From: Ghiorsea sp.
GTDB taxonomy: Bacteria; Pseudomonadota; Zetaproteobacteria; Mariprofundales; Mariprofundaceae
Assembly (NCBI GenBank): GCA_027053695.1
Contig: JALUHL010000007.1
Span: 1 to 6,034, forward strand
Direction of reading: 5' to 3'
DNA: 6,034 nt
Shown one piece after another: positions 5,423 through 6,034 of this stretch. Below the pieces are notes generated by a model, which had not been told where the DNA came from, made no database searches, and was given only the letters and a program-made list of their open reading frames with translations. The position numbers and the translations under genes are program-made. Position 1 is the stretch's first letter, and every line of letters begins with the position of its first letter.

Positions 5423-5547
5423 AGCTCACCTCAAGTTTCATTGTGAAAAACAAAACTCTACAAATAAAGCATTGAACCTCAAGCAGATAACTGGTGAAGT
5501 TGGCTTTTATTTGCTTAGGGTCTGTTCACAGGTTCTATCTAGGAGAT
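5423..5547. other. Divergent intergenic spacer between ferredoxin and lspA
   Basis: This 125-base AT-rich spacer must hold promoters for both directions. I see only weak -35/-10 pairs on either strand and no clear operator. ACCTCAAG occurs twice (5428-5435 and 5476-5483); one copy contains the complement of the ferredoxin Shine-Dalgarno region, so it may be coincidence. Confidence 0.5.
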
Positions 5548-6034
5548 ATGGTGCATCAGAAAACAAAGCTACAAATCATCGCATTTATACTTTTATTGGC
5601 TGCTGACCAGCTAAGCAAATGGTGGATTGAGCAGCAATATCCATTTTTCAGCATGACTGTGATTGATGGCTTTTTTAATATTGTGAAGGCGCATAATTTT
5701 GGTGTGGCGTTTTCTATGTTTGCCGACTGGAATCAAGCATGGCGCACCAATGCATTGTTGGGTGTCACCTCTTTGATTGCAGTGGTTGTGGCTGTTTGGT
5801 GGTGGAAAGAGCAACAGCGGCAAAGTGTGGAATCATGGCTTTTGATGCTTATTCTTGTGGGTGCGGCAGGGAATATCCTTGATAGGTTCACGTTAGGTTA
5901 TGTGGTTGATTTTATCGATTGGTATGTGGTTTGGAATGGTCAAGCCTACCATTGGCCAGCGTTTAATATTGCCGATAGTTGTATTTCAGTTGCGGTTATC
6001 TTGTTATTAATACGCAGCTTCTTACAAAAAAGGT
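5548..6034 (+). CDS. lspA: Lipoprotein signal peptidase (signal peptidase II), 3' end beyond window
   Basis: An inner-membrane aspartyl peptidase that removes signal peptides from diacylated prolipoproteins. 162 residues are visible with no stop; since LspA is usually 160-170 residues, nearly all of it is present. Conserved blocks: D20-Q-x-x-S-K24 at the end of the first membrane helix, HNFGVAFSMF (49-58), GNILDR with catalytic D112, VDFIDW (120-125), and FNIADS with catalytic D143. Four hydrophobic segments lie at about 8-20, 68-86, 96-111 and 145-158. AGGAG (5541-5545) is only 2 bases from ATG 5548 but 5 bases from GTG 5551, so the true start may be the next codon. Divergent from the ferredoxin-gmk pair. 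Confidence 0.96.
   Translation, partial: MVHQKTKLQIIAFILLLAADQLSKWWIEQQYPFFSMTVIDGFFNIVKAHNFGVAFSMFADWNQAWRTNALLGVTSLIAVVVAVWWWKEQQRQSVESWLLMLILVGAAGNILDRFTLGYVVDFIDWYVVWNGQAYHWPAFNIADSCISVAVILLLIRSFLQKR

Noticed and set aside
5428..5483. Direct repeat ACCTCAAG in the ferredoxin-lspA spacer
   Set aside because: Only 8 bases, two copies, one explained by the ferredoxin ribosome binding site; chance is likely.
5611..5823. 70-residue minus-strand frame opposite lspA
   Set aside because: It is antisense to well-conserved lspA coding sequence and has no supporting signals.
1..6034. Search for mobile elements, CRISPR, tRNA/rRNA or a new defence-type system
   Set aside because: No terminal inverted repeats, transposase, spaced repeats, RNA gene signatures or unknown large gene; all genes fit known families.

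Overview
The window looks like chromosomal DNA from a flagellated Gram-negative bacterium. The evidence is a flagellin locus with a sigma-28 type promoter, type II secretion (T2SS) or type IV pilus-like pseudopilins, and lipoprotein signal peptidase. Base composition is moderately AT-rich. The proteins look proteobacterial, but the sequence alone does not fix the class; Gamma- or Zetaproteobacteria are only guesses. All genes belong to known families. I see no mobile element, CRISPR array, tRNA or rRNA, and no clearly new system.

Layout. Positions 1-2587 (minus strand) carry a flagellar filament cluster transcribed leftward: fliC (flagellin), flaG, then fliD (filament cap, cut off by the window edge). 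A good sigma-28 promoter lies at 2700-2726, ahead of a leader of about 105 nt. Two GGA motifs in that leader are placed like CsrA sites. A strong hairpin separates fliC from flaG. Positions 2588-2841 are a non-coding divergent promoter region. Positions 2842-3165 (plus) encode thioredoxin, with its own sigma-70-like promoter and a probable intrinsic terminator at 3204-3232. Positions 3181-4626 (plus) hold three tightly packed genes: a divergent YidD-like membrane protein, gspG (major pseudopilin) and a gspH-like minor pseudopilin. The last has no ATG, GTG or TTG start that keeps its prepilin signal; an ATA overlapping the gspG stop is the best candidate. Positions 4623-5422 (minus) hold a ferredoxin gene (TTG start) and gmk (GTG start), overlapping as GTGA. 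Positions 5423-5547 are a short divergent spacer. From 5548 (plus) lspA runs to the window end.

How the genes fit together. fliC, flaG and fliD build and cap the flagellar filament. The YidD-like protein may help membrane insertion, and gspG/gspH would contribute to a T2SS pseudopilus. Thioredoxin, ferredoxin, guanylate kinase and LspA are housekeeping functions. The most interesting points are regulatory or concern starts: the flagellin leader, the ATA start of gspH, and the terminator lying inside the 5' end of the YidD-like reading frame.
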